Below are positions 42,543 through 52,729 of a stretch of DNA of 64,000 nucleotides, one piece after another (the first letter of the stretch is position 1; each line of letters begins with the position of its first letter). The notes under the pieces are model-generated. The model was given only the letters and a program-made list of their open reading frames with translations, searched no databases and was not told where the DNA came from. Location: contig RPFO01000312.1 of assembly GCA_009746045.1 (NCBI GenBank), positions 1,158,323 through 1,222,322 of the forward strand, read 5' to 3'. This stretch comes from Mesostigma viride. Its lineage: Eukaryota; Streptophyta; Mesostigmatophyceae; Mesostigmatales; Mesostigmataceae. A program made the translations under genes and the position numbers.

Positions 42543-44113
42543 ATCAAGGAATATACGGGACGGTGCCAAGCTGCTGGGCAGCCTGCTCCCCAGCTGCGAG
42601 GCTGATGTGGACCACCGCATCTCCCTTGCCTGGCACGCGTTACGCCAATACCGGGCCCTGTGGCGCAAGCCCCTGGGCAAGATCGAGAAACAGGACCTGT
42701 TCAAGGTCCTCGTCCTTCCTGTTCTCACGTATGGGGCCGAGACGTGGACCCTTACCGCCGACCTGGCCCGCAAGCTATAGACAGCGCGGTCACCAACATG
42801 CTGCGCTCCATTTTCAGAGTAGGATATGCTGCGCACGTCCGCAATGAGGACGTTTACCTTGGCATGCCATATATCACCAGCACCATTGGGTTAAGCAGCG
42901 GTGCCTGCAGCTCGTAGGGCACCTAGCTCGCACCAACCAGGTAGACACCTCACGTGGCCCCCCCGCGGGACTGCGACCAGCTCAGCCTGGCCGGCACCTC
43001 CTGACGTGGGCCGGGCCCCGTGATGTTAGACGCCGCAAGGCCCGCACATTCAAAGAACAGCTAGTAGAAGACATGGGGGGCCTAGGCCTCTCCGTGATTT
43101 GGAAAAAGATGATGGACAAGGCCAAGTGGGCCCAGGTCATAATAGAGGACAACGAGCCCCCCCCCGTGGGGAAGCGCCTCGTGTGCAAACCCGCGGGAGG
43201 CACGCCAGACAGCTCCCATAGGGTAGAGTTGATGTTGATAGCTTTAGATAGATGTTTTAGGTAGCTGTTGTAGATAGATTAGACCGGTAGGCTTGTTTGC
43301 ACCCATCCATCCATCCATCCATCCATCCATCCATCCATCCATCCATCCATCCATCCATCCATCCATCCATCCATCCATCCATCCATCCATCCATCCATCC
43401 ATCCATCCATCCATCCATCCATCCATCCATCCATCCATCCATCCATCCATCCATCCATCCATCCATCCATCCATCCATCCATCCATCCATCCATCCATCC
43501 ATCCATCCATCCATCCATCCATCCATCCATCCATCCATCCATCCATCCATCCATCCATCCATCCATCCATCCATCCATCCATCCATCCATCCATCCATCC
43601 ATCCATCCATCCATCCATCCATCCATCCATCCATCCATCCATCCATCCATCCATCCATCCATCCATCCATCCATCCATCCATCCATCCATCCATCCATCC
43701 ATCCATCCATCCATCCATCCATCCATCCATCCATCCATCCATCCATCCATCCATCCATCCATCCATCCATCCATCCATCCATCCATCCATCCATCCATCC
43801 ATCCATCCATCCATCCATCCATCCATCCATCCATCCATCCATCCATCCATCCATCCATCCATCCATCCATCCATCCATCCATCCATCCATCCATCCATCC
43901 ATCCATCCATCCATCCATATCCATCCATCCATCCATCCATCCATCCATCCATCCATCCATCCATCCATCCATCCATCCATCCATCCATCCATCCATCCAT
44001 CCATCCATCCATCCATCCATCCATCCATCCATCCATCCATCGGGGTTAATGCTCCGTGACTCCCCAACGGGAGCACGAGTCTAATTCATTAAGTATAATT
44101 AATCAAGGAATAT
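42543..44113 (+). mobile_element. 5'-truncated LINE family A with 12-bp target duplication
   Basis: ATCAAGGAATAT at 42543-42554 is repeated at 44102-44113. The element body is 42555-44101. Its start lies inside ORF2: a C-terminal block (YRALWRKPLGKIEKQDLFKV then LPVLTYGAETWTLTADLARK) typical of the region after RT in many LINEs, then LVGHLARTNQV and a final DKAKWAQVI...PPPVGKRLVCK. The 3' UTR holds the large CCAT array, the hairpin GCTCCGTGACTCC...GGGAGCACGAG and a TTAA-type tail. It was inserted into the 3' UTR of a LINE B copy. Confidence 0.8.
43303..44040 (+). repeat. (CCAT)n microsatellite, about 740 bp
   Basis: A tetranucleotide array interrupted once (CCATATCC near 43916-43922). It is an expansion of the short CCATCC tract found in the 3' UTR of other family A and B LINE copies. 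The long frames through it on both strands are artefacts. Confidence 0.98.
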
Positions 44114-44165
44114 GTGCTATACATGATCTCCCAACGGAGGCATTATAATTTAATTTAATATTTTA
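44114..44165 (+). mobile_element. LINE family B 3' tail, right part
   Basis: TGCTATACATGATCTCCCAA then CGGAGG and TTTAATTTAATA complete the LINE B 3' end interrupted by LINE A. Confidence 0.6.
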
Positions 44166-44194
44166 AATCCATATTCCATCCCATGTTTCCCTCC

Positions 44195-44245
44195 CACTGA
44201 GGACTTATGCTCACGTGACGCAGTCACGTGTCTATAATTAATAAA
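44195..44245. repeat. CACGTG palindrome with AATTAATA tail
   Basis: GAGGACTTATGCTCACGTGA then CGCAGTCACGTG and an AT tail. The same unit occurs at 58425-58475 and 58862-58920. It is the 3' end of a further SINE-like family. Confidence 0.65.
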
Positions 44246-44257
44246 TTAGTTAATTAA

Positions 44258-44820
44258 TTAATTAAACTCGTGCTCCCGTTTGGGAGTCACGGAGCACCAG
44301 AGTGCTTTTAATCCCTGTGTTGTGCACAACAGGAAGAAAGGGCAGAGACCCCCTTTCTCCTTCATGCCAGAGGCATGCCACAGCATGCAGCAATCGGACA
44401 CGATAGACGATCCGGCAAGTTCTGTGGGTGCAATAAGACCCATGTGAGCATATCATAACAAGGAGCGTGGGCAAGTAATATGATCATAGCCAGGACGTAG
44501 CATGGCTGTACAAAGGCTAAGCTTAGGCTATTAATTAATTAATTAAACTCGTGCTCCCGTTGGGGAGTCACGGAGCACCGAAGTGCTTTTAATCCCTGTG
44601 TGTGCACTACAGGAGAAAGGGCAGAGACCCCCAGTCTCCTTCATGCCAAAGGCATGCCACAGCTGCAATCGGGCGCGGCTAGCGAAAAGGACAGGCTAAC
44701 GATCCGGCAAACTGTGGGTGCAATAAGACCCATGTGAGCATATCATAGCAAGGAGCGTGGGCAAGTAATCTGAACATAGCCAGGGCGTAGCATGGCTGTA
44801 CTAGGACTAGGCTAAGGCTA
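44258..44820 (-). repeat. Two head-to-tail SINE-like repeats with the LINE A tail
   Basis: Copies at 44258-44520 and 44540-44820. On the minus strand each begins near TACGTCCTGGCTATG, continues through GCTCACATGGGTCTTATTGC, and ends GCTCCGTGACTCCC...GGGAGCACGAGTTTAATTAA, the same 3' hairpin and tail as LINE A. One copy has extra ATGC near 44384. A third copy fragment is at 25685-25830. Confidence 0.75.
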
Positions 44821-44934
44821 TGGCTGGTTGTGTACCGTGCGTTGGCGGCACGTGACTAGGTGTGTTGGCACAGCTAGGCATGGCTGCCTTAGCGGCAGTG
44901 ACGCCAATGGTTACAAGCTAGGGCTATTGCTATT

Positions 44935-45425
44935 CTAGCCCGCTGGGGGCGTCCACATCTTGTGGTTGATCATCAGGTCCCCGCCCCTCCAGTACACCTT
45001 GGGCTTCTGGGGGTCCTGCTTATGGCGGAGGTATTCCGGCCACAGGTCGCGTCGCTGCTGTTGCTGAGCGGGGGTGAGGTCGTCATCCAGCGTCCAGGTG
45101 AGGTCGTGCAACCGCTTGCGACGAGAGAGGAACCGCTGCTTATCCTCAGGGGAGGGGAAGGTGAGTAGGACTGGTGGGGGGGCCGCCTTGTCCCGTGAGT
45201 GGGGAAGGCGGTGGCACCCACGCAGTTCTACCTCACCTACCAGGCCCATGAGGGTAAGAAGCTGGTTCTTGAGCTCGTCAGCAAGAGAGGTTGACGTCTC
45301 ACCTGGCTTCTGGGGGAAGCGACGTAGCACCACTCGGCACTCGCGGCGAGCGCGATCGGTGACCTCCCGTTGCTGGGCCTGGCGGTGGTCCTCCAGCTCC
45401 TGCTCCAGCTTAGGCTATGGCTAGG
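44935..45425 (-). pseudogene. LINE ORF1 C-terminal half, 5'-truncated
   Basis: On the minus strand ELKNQLLTLMGLVGEVEL, then PPPVLLTFPSPEDKQRFLSR (an RRM-like strand-helix pattern), LDDDLTPAQQQQRRDLWPEY and PKVYWRGGDLMINHKMWTPP. That is the RRM plus C-terminal domain of L1-type ORF1. No ORF2 follows; the stop is followed by a short 3' UTR. The coding end is clean over 130 codons. Confidence 0.7.
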
Positions 45426-45544
45426 TTGTGTACCGTGCGTTATAGCGGGGCACGTGACTAGCTAGGTATGGTGGCTCGGCTAGGCAAACATTCTAGGCAT
45501 GGCTGCCATGGCGGCAGTGACTACCAATGATTCAAGCTATATAG

Positions 45545-46610
45545 GGCTATTCTAGCCCGCAGGGGGCGAACACATCTTGTGGTTGATCATCAGGTCCCCG
45601 CCCCTCCAGTACACCTTGGGCTGCTGGGGGTCCTGCTTGTGGCGGAGGTATATCAAGGAGACAACCAGCGCAGCCACAGAAATCGGGAGAATCCGGACCA
45701 TGGTAGCTCGAGCCTGCCCTTACCTTGTCCGCGTTTGCGAGTCGTTTAGGATGATGAATATGAATGGAGATGGAAATGTGTAGCCTTGTGCATTGAAGTT
45801 ATGGCTGGCTTACGTGTGGAGCGACTAGATGACCTAGACGGTGGGGCCGGAAACAGCTTGCTTGATCAGGGCGTGTGTTTTGAGGTATATTCAGGCCACA
45901 TGCAGGTCGCGTCGCTGCTACTGCTAATTAGCGGGGGTCAGGTCGATCGTCGTCCAGCGTCCAGGTGAGGTAGTGCAACCGCTTGCGACGAGAAAGGAAT
46001 CGCTGCTTGTCCTCAGGGGAGGGGAAGGTGAGCAGGACTGGTGGGGGAGCCACCTGAGTGGGGAAGGCTGTGGCACCCGCGCAGTTCCACCTCACCTACC
46101 AGGCCCATGAGGGTAAGAAGCTGGTTCTTGAGCTCGTCGGCAAGGGTGGTTGACGTCTCACCTGGCTTCTGGGGTAAACGACGCAGCACCGCTCGGCACT
46201 CGCGGCGAGCGCGGTCAGTGGCCCGTTGTTCGGCCTGGCGGTGGTCCTCCAGCTCCTGGAGTTTCGTGGCGATGGCATCAGTGGTTGAGGCGGTCGCTGA
46301 CCGCAGCAGGTCCGCGTAGGAGAGCGGCGGCCGGGAGGTCGCCAGCATCTTGCCGGGGTGGCTGGGATGCGATGGTGGCCGTCTGCTCTGCTATCTTTGG
46401 GACCTGTGTGGCCAGTGCCTCGGTGTGGGCGGTAATATGGCTTCAAGCTTCTTCATGAGCACGCCGCACAAGTTGCCCTCCACCTGGTTCAGGCGAGAGA
46501 CAAGTGCAGCGTGCGTCTCAGACGCCTGCGCCGCGGTGTAAAGAGCCGTGAACTGAGGTTGGAGCTTCTGGACGACCCTGGTTTCCACATTGGAGACCCG
46601 GGCCTCCACC
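45545..46610 (-). pseudogene. LINE ORF1 copy with an internal short insertion
   Basis: Same family as 44935-45425 but longer. On the minus strand a helical region (about 46400-46610) with ETRVVQKLQPQFTALYTAAQ leads to the RRM-like and C-terminal parts. A ~240-bp foreign element (about 45653-45889, GAGGTAT duplicated) splits the C-terminal domain. Relative to the neighbouring copy it carries inserted TGCA (45901-45904), GATC-type (45941-45948), AATT-type and AT bases. Confidence 0.65.
45653..45889 (+). mobile_element. Short interspersed element of unknown type, 7-bp target duplication
   Basis: It is bounded by GAGGTAT on both sides, whereas the empty site in the neighbouring ORF1 copy has one GAGGTAT. 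An inverted copy with clear similarity (ATCCGGACCATGGTAGCTCG, then GACTAGATGACCTAGAC and CTTGATCAGGGCGTGTGTTT) is at about 55150-55380. There is no tail of simple repeat and no obvious terminal inverted repeat. It could be a SINE, a MITE or a captured exon. Confidence 0.6.
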
Positions 46611-46734
46611 GTGTTATTTGTAATCCGAGCCCGTTTATGTCAGAGTTCCGACATCGGTGGTTCAGAAGGGCTCTACTAGCTAGCGATGAGTTGACATTGT
46701 TGATGAGCAGTGCTCAAGTTTGCCTTCAGGGCTT

Positions 46735-46970
46735 GGCCGTGGCATGCAAAAGAATTGCATTGGTTGTATTGCACCCACAGTGTTGCGCCCCGGCACCATG
46801 CTGCACGGAGAGAGTGCTCTGTGGCCTGCCCACTTGCATGCGGCAGTGAAAGAAGCTAGGGCGCCCTCCCTCCTTCTCGTTGTGTATATAGGGTTGAAGG
46901 CTCCTTTACTCTGTATTGGCACCCACGTGACGCAGTCACGTGCTTATTATTTATTAATGCAAAAGAAGCA
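46735..46970 (+). repeat. SINE-like repeat (third family) ending in a CACGTG hairpin
   Basis: GTATTGCACCCACAGTGTTG, CTCCCTCCTTCTCG, TACTCTGTATTGGCACCCAC then CACGTGACGCAGTCACGTG and TTATTATTTATTAA. It matches 58185-58375 closely. This copy has TGCA inserted at 46835-46838. Confidence 0.75.
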
Positions 46971-47084
46971 TGCAAGTGCCACTTTGCATGCACTTATGCG
47001 GCACTTCAGCCAATGATTAAGTGAGACAACTAGTAGTATGTGCAGGAATGAGGCATCTTGAAGCCCTTGTAACCATCAAGCAGC

Positions 47085-47610
47085 ATCGAGCCACGATGTA
47101 GCCATGGCTGACGGCGGCGCTCAAAACTTTCACGTTTGGGCACCAAATTAGGCCATGAATATCACAATCGCTTCGTCTTTCTAAGACGCACACACTGACA
47201 TATTTTCCCGAAGCTAATACGCAATATTATGACGAGCAAACGCTCCACGACGCAACGCAGTTTGGAGGCTGCGATGAGCCATGCAAACACACCTGCAGCT
47301 CCGGCTGCAGTTCCGCCTCCCGGCCTCGCAGGCAGCGGTGACACTATTCTAGCGTTAGTGGTCTACTCGGCTCCTCCCGAGGCCTCGCCCTCCGGGCATC
47401 GCCTGAGCCCAAACGCAGTCGCCCTACGTCCCTTCCGCGCTGGCGCGAGGTCGACTTCAATGTCACCTCTCCCGGCTATTGGCAACGCACCCCGACCCAA
47501 TTCATGGATGAATTCACATGCCCCTAGGCTGCCGAATTTAGCCGTGAATATCCCTATCGCTTCGTCTTTCTAAGACGCACATGCTGATATAATTTTCCGA
47601 ATCTAAAACG
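47085..47610 (+). repeat. Tandem 5' ends (promoter/5' UTR plus N-terminus) of the ORF1-only LINE
   Basis: GGCTGACGGCGG...CTCAAAACTTT near 47107 matches the 5' end at 56366-56390. A start region (TTCGTCTTTCTAAGACGCAC, then ATGACGAGCAAACGC and CAACGCAGTTTGG) occurs twice, at 47168-47268 and 47558-47655. The first copy runs into a broken N-terminal frame (47229-47573) before the second. The layout recalls monomeric promoter repeats of L1. Confidence 0.6.
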
Positions 47611-47616
47611 CAATAT

Positions 47617-48952
47617 ATGACGAGCAAACGCCTGTCGACGCAACGCAGTTTGGCGGATGCGCTCGCCTTTAACAATGCGGCAGCTGAGGCTGCCGCTTCG
47701 CCAGATCCGGCAGGCAGCGGTGACACTAGTCGTGCACTGGTGGTCACCCAGCAACCTCCCGGCCTCAATGCCTCGCCATCGGCATCGCCCGACCCTAAAC
47801 GCGCCCGCCCAGCCGACCAAACAGGAGGGTCTTCACGCCCCTCGGAACCGCGCTTTCGGCTCAGACCTTTCCAGGTCGATGATCACGACTGGACCAACAT
47901 GTCCCCGTCCGCTGCTCTGGACTGCCTCTTCTTTGGGGACTACGCCTCGCTTTACGACTTGTGCATCCATCTCCATGCCACTGGACGCCTCCTCTGCACC
48001 GACGGCCGTCGCTGGCACAACGTCAGCATGGTTTTCGGCTCCCCCCGCCCCGTTCTCCAGCATGCCATCCTCAACTCCCTTCTCCAGCGCTCTGACGGCG
48101 GGATCTGGGCTCCATCCATCTCCGCCCCCACCCTCCGTTCCATCCTCATGGAAGCCTTTCAGCAGCACGTGACCCCCCTTGCTGCCGACGTCGCAGCAAT
48201 GGGTGGCACGCCGACTGCTGAACTTCCTCACATTTCCACCGCCGTCGCCTCCACCTCCACTGCCATTTCCGCCTCCACTGCCGACATCAAAGCCCAGCTC
48301 CTCGACCTCGACCAACGCCTTCAAGCCACCGCCAACGCCCTTGAGAGCTTGCATGACACCGCCGGCCTCACCGCCCAGGCGGTGAAGGACATCGCCGCCC
48401 AGCCGGCGCCTGCTGGCCCGGCCGGCGATGCTCCCTCCACCTGGGCAGACTTGCTTAAGCAGCACACCACCTCCACCATCTCGGCACAACTCAAGCAACA
48501 AGCCCTCGACCTTCGCGAGGAAGCCGACTTCGCCCGGCGCAGCCACAATGTCATCGTCAAGCACTTCGACCAGCAGGCAGGTGAGACCTTCACGAGCCTT
48601 CTTGAGGCATTTAAGCGCGCCATTCTTGCCCCCATGTTACTTACTGGTGAGCTGGACATGTCGGCTGTCCGCCTCCCCGCGCGCGGGGGAAGGCTGGCCC
48701 GGCACCCGTGCTCCTCACCTTAAGTACATGGCGGACAAGCTGGCGTTCCTTAAATGCCGCAAGAAGCTCTCGGAGACTCGCTTCATGCTGGACGACGACT
48801 TGACCCTGGCCCAGCAACAGCGGCGACGCGAGCTATGGCCGACCTACCTTCAGCTCCGGCAGAGCGCAAGGGGGAAGCCGGTATACTGGAGGGGGGCGGT
48901 CGTCCACGTTGACCACAAGCCCTGGCAGCCCCCTTCTGCCACCTCAGACTAG
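47617..48952 (+). pseudogene. ORF1-only LINE derivative: coiled coil, RRM-like and C-terminal domain
   Basis: The start ATG is 47617. About 368 codons are open before a frame change near 48690-48730, after which the C-terminal domain is open to TAG at 48952. Order: Ser/Pro-rich N-terminus, a WTNMSPSAALDCLFFGDY block, coiled coil near residues 205-260 (STADIKAQLLDLDQRLQATA), an RRM-like region, then LDDDLTLAQQQRRRELWPTY and PVYWRGAVVHVDHKPW. After the stop comes GTAGTGTAGATTAGTAAGGC, also found after the copy at 58500-58760. There is no ORF2. It is the best preserved ORF1 in the window and could nearly encode a functional RNA-binding chaperone. Confidence 0.7.
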
Positions 48953-49420
48953 GAATATATACCAGTAGTGTAGATTAGTAAGGCTTAGCCTAGCATGTGG
49001 CCCCTGCGCATGTGCGCCCATAATGGCCACCATGGATGATGCCTTTAGCATTCAGCCACGCCCTGCCTATAATGGTACCCCCATGGATGCCGCATTAAGA
49101 ATTTAGCCACGCTATGCCATGCAGAGAGATGCTCTCTGTCGAGAAGCCATGTCCTAGCTCTTGTATAGCCATGATGATCTTCCCCCCACATAACATACTC
49201 CCCCTTAGCTGGGCATAGTGTGAAGATTATGAGGGTGCAGGTGCCCTGGTGCACCTAGAGCAAGGGTCGCTTACATTCCCACCCTTGCAGGAAGTAGCCT
49301 AGAATGTATTAAAAGCCATATGCCCCTTCTCAGGGATATGTGCAACATTTACTCCCAAAGGAGTGATGTTCCTAATTAATTAATTAACTAGGCTGCCATG
49401 AGATTCCCATGCCCCTAAGC
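48953..49420. repeat. SINE-like repeats downstream of ORF1
   Basis: Sequence related to 19380-19800 (ATGCCTTTAGCATTCAGCCA, CTTGTATAGCCATGATGATC, GTAGCCTAGAATGTATT, ACTCCCAAAGGAGTGATG, AATTAATTAATT). Confidence 0.65.
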
Positions 49421-50062
49421 AGCGTCTAGCACTTGTCTCTTTCCTTGCCACACAAAATAACATCATCAGTGTGCTACAAGCATCGACAAATAAGAGGGCA
49501 CTAATATCTGCCACAAGTGATGACCGGACAGCCCGTAGGCCTCGACACTTGTCTTATATCTGTTCAAACTATCTGGAACTCCATACACGTTAATGGCTCC
49601 TGGAGGAGGGAACACCATGCCTGCTGGCGTAGTATCCCGGTTCAGGGTAGTATCCTGGTGAACCATTCTGGCAGTGCATATATCTAGGCGGTGCTGGCCT
49701 GCGCTGGTCATCTCATTGATACATAGGCAGGCTGCCACGGGCACAGAGCCGACTGGCGCCAGCACGCCATGGCCACAGCACACCGGCAGATTGACAAGCG
49801 TGCGAGGTTCATGTGCTGGATCATGGCAGCTGCGCATGGCCAGGTGTCACCCTGATCCAATCATTCAACCTGAAACCCAACTAGAATATTATTTAATGTT
49901 ATTGCATGTGTATGTGGGCCTCCTCTTTATCTCGGACCCTTGTGCACCCGTAAAAAGAAATGCATGACACCCGGTTATTCCACCGGCATGCTAGACCGGC
50001 GTTGATAGACCCGCCTGTTCCAACCGGCTACTCCACCTTGCTATGTGGAAGCGCGGGCACCC
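49421..50062. other. Intergenic region 3' of the phosphorylase gene
   Basis: No gene is recognised. There are short imperfect repeats near 49975-50035 with GGCATGCTAGACCGGC-type sequence. Confidence 0.5.
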
Positions 50063-50063
50063 T

Positions 50064-50945
50064 TCACGCCTTGGGTGGGAAGTAGTTGCCCACCAGCGGC
50101 CGCAGCGGCTCCACCACCCCCGCGGGCACCTTGTCCTTGGCGCTCCAGATCGCCAGCTCGAGCGCATGGAATGCGTCGCAGTCCTCGATCGGCCGCTCTT
50201 TGAGGGACTGTACGGCCGCCTTGATCAGGTGGATCGCGTTCTCAGTGGCCACCTGCAGGTTCTTGATGATGATGTTCAGCAGCTCGTGCCGGTCGCCCGT
50301 GTGCTCCTTCCAGCAGTCGTAGTCGGTCGCCAGCGCGATGACAGCGTAAGACATCTCCGCCTCACGCGCCAGCTTGGCCTCGGGCATGACTGTCATCCCG
50401 ATCACGTCGCCGCCCCACATCCGGTGCATGAGCGACTCGGCCTTGGTCGAGAAGGCGGGCCCTTCCATGCACACGTACGTGCCCTTTGCGTGGACTTTGC
50501 GGTTGCCGGTCACCTGCTCGCTGACCTCCAAAATGCGCTGCCGTAGCGTGGGGCAGAAAGGATGGGACATCTCCACGTGGACCACCATGTCCTGAGAGTA
50601 GAACGTGCCTTCCCGCTTGAACGTCTTGTCGATAATCTGGTCCACGATGACCAAGTCTCCAGGGGCAATCTCTTCCCGCAGGCTCCCAACGGCCCCACTG
50701 GCAATGATGGTTGTGACACCAATCGCCTTCAACGCAAAAATGTTGGCCCTGTATGGAACATTGCTCGGATTAAAGCGGTGGCCAGGGCCATGGCGGCTCA
50801 AAAAGGCAACCTCCGCGTCTCCCCATTTGTAAATGGTGATAGGGCCGCTTGGCTTGCCAAAAGGGGTGTCCACCTCTACGGTACGGACGCCTTCGGCGTC
50901 TGCAAACGCGCTACCCACCCCTGTGCCGCCAATTACGCCCAGCAT
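50064..50945 (-). CDS. MTAP: S-methyl-5'-thioadenosine phosphorylase
   Basis: Single-exon protein of 293 residues, starting at the ATG at 50945 (MLGVIGGTGVGSAF). It cleaves methylthioadenosine from polyamine or ethylene synthesis to adenine and methylthioribose 1-phosphate in the methionine salvage pathway, in the cytosol. Motifs: IGGTG (phosphate loop), FLSRHGPGHR, NVPYRANIFALK, SGAVGSLREEI, MEGPAFSTKAES, DVIGMT...EAKLAREAE and ATDYDCWKE. The TDYD Asp is typical of MTAP rather than inosine/guanosine phosphorylase. Length matches the family. Wording of several motifs (RHGPGHRFNPS, YVCMEGPAFSTKAES) is closer to bacterial-type MTAP than to the animal enzyme, so a plastid or bacterial origin is possible. 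The start is clean and no frameshift is seen, which stands out in this region. Confidence 0.93.
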   Translation of the reverse strand: MLGVIGGTGVGSAFADAEGVRTVEVDTPFGKPSGPITIYKWGDAEVAFLSRHGPGHRFNPSNVPYRANIFALKAIGVTTIIASGAVGSLREEIAPGDLVIVDQIIDKTFKREGTFYSQDMVVHVEMSHPFCPTLRQRILEVSEQVTGNRKVHAKGTYVCMEGPAFSTKAESLMHRMWGGDVIGMTVMPEAKLAREAEMSYAVIALATDYDCWKEHTGDRHELLNIIIKNLQVATENAIHLIKAAVQSLKERPIEDCDAFHALELAIWSAKDKVPAGVVEPLRPLVGNYFPPKA

Positions 50946-51554
50946 TGTCAATGGCTTGCAAAATTACGTAGGCGAGGCCAGGTTTCAAACTTGCCGGAGC
51001 GGTGGGAATTTGAGCAACTGCAACCTCGATTTCGATATGAGGCCCCCGCCGGCTAGCTGCCTGCGTCACAAAATTCAACAACACAGCAAGCACTTCGATT
51101 CCTGCACAGCAAAAGCAATCACACCGCTAGTTGTGTCAAAGTGTGAGTAATGGGTCACGATTTACGTCGTCTGGGACCAGACTCACCAGAGCCGATCTCG
51201 TCCATTTTCGGAGTCCACAGCGCGCAGACTCACAATTGCTAACTTCTGCCGTAAGCTTACGTACACAATTGACAATTGTCTGCTGTGCTTGCAGGGTGCT
51301 TGTGTTTTCGGGGAAATGGGTATATTTTATTAGCCAATTATGGACCAAAGAGGTGAGAGGGGAAATGAGTATCAGCGAATCCTAATGAAGGTGGGCACAC
51401 ACACGTGTGGCGGTGACAGGTGAAAGGCTAATAGGGCGCGTTATTAGACCAGGGAAGCCATTGGACCTGAGTGATGTCGCCATGAGGCATACTGGTGAAT
51501 ACCTGATTACGGCCCAGTAGATCATGAAAAAGCTGGAGCGGGCTGGGCTTGTCG
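50946..51554. other. Upstream region of the phosphorylase gene
   Basis: It holds the probable promoter of the minus-strand phosphorylase. No TATA box or other element can be named with confidence. No gene is seen. Confidence 0.45.
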
Positions 51555-52712
51555 TTATTGGGCCCTGGGTCCCACACCCTGTGTTGTTCCTGAGCTAACA
51601 GCCAGTAGCGGCGCATAGCCGCATTCCGGCCATAGGTATATAAAGCGCCGGACTACGCCGCCGCGGGTATACTCCTCGCGGACCTTAAAGACTGTCTCGT
51701 TGCGTATGGTCCAGATCGCGTATAGCATAGTAGTGCGTAGCCATATCCATTCTGCTTGGGAAACTGAAAGCTCGGACCCTGGTGTGCCAGCAATACCGAA
51801 AATGATGGTACGCACGCTGATTGGGAGAGTGGGTGGCGATGCCGTCCATGCGGCCCAGATGTTAATGAGCCACGTCCAAACCCCAGGGAGATTACAGTAA
51901 AGAAACCTGTGCTCAATGGTTTCACTAGGGTGCGTGCACAGGCATGATGCATCATGACCAAAACGCTCGTGGAGCATGGCGCAGACCCCTATCGCCCTAT
52001 GCATCAAAAGGTGTTGTACATCAGTGGCCCTGCGGTCCACGAGAGGGTGGTCTACCGCCAGGGTAATCATCTTAACCCAAGTGTAGCCCGGCCAATGTAT
52101 TCCCCAGCGGGCTCGGCCCGGGTGGGGCTGATGGTACATATGCAACAAGATATCATAACCCCAATCTGCGGTGTACTCAAAGATACATTTGCTGGTTCTG
52201 ATGTCCCCCTTGGTTAAGACCCATCCAAATTCAACCGGGTCCAGATGTAGTAGATCGAGCCGTGTGTTGCCCACGTGTAGCCATGTAATGCTCTCAACCG
52301 GGGATAATGGGTCCGGCTGGATCATGCAAGATCTTGGCACAGACCATGGGACTACGCGTATGCGGTGACACTGGGAAGCTGGCGTGTACGCATATAAGGT
52401 GGATAGTTGATACAGACACCCATTGTGGCCAGAAATAGCGTCCAGCAGTTGTAGTTGGAGCCCCTCAGGTGGCAGAACCGTCACGACTAAACCCTTGCAC
52501 GCAGGCGTGACTCCGTCGGCGTAGAAGCTAACCCAGTCGCCGGTTATAATTGGCTTGCGTGGGGCAGTCATCAATGCATGCCACGCCGCTGGTATCGCAC
52601 TTATAAGAGTTTGCCACGCTTGCAGGGAGGGCATGTGGGAGACCCAAGTGCTGACCTCGTCGTAGCTGAGCCGTCGGTACGCAGCGCCGTGCCCCAGGTA
52701 GAGGTCCAGCAC
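51555..52712 (-). pseudogene. LINE ORF2 C-terminus with zinc-binding RT domain (zf-RVT type)
   Basis: An open frame of 385 codons with no upstream RT motifs. HRAIGVCAMLHERFGHDASC, then CTHPSETIEHRFLYC matches the zinc-binding domain following RT in many plant and algal LINEs (pattern L...C..C...ET..H.F..C). The preceding 250 residues would be the region between RT and this domain. It is truncated at the 5' side. The good length of the open frame suggests a fairly recent insertion or selection, but the protein has no catalytic part. Confidence 0.6.
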
Positions 52713-52729
52713 CCTGACAATCGGCGGTG

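Noticed and set aside
43244-44084. Five overlapping long frames (His-Pro-Ser-Ile and Met-Asp-Gly-Trp repeats)
   Set aside because: Translations of the CCAT microsatellite, which has no stop codon in most frames.
47833-48564. 243-codon glycine-rich minus-strand frame
   Set aside because: Antisense of the ORF1 coding region, low complexity, no motif.
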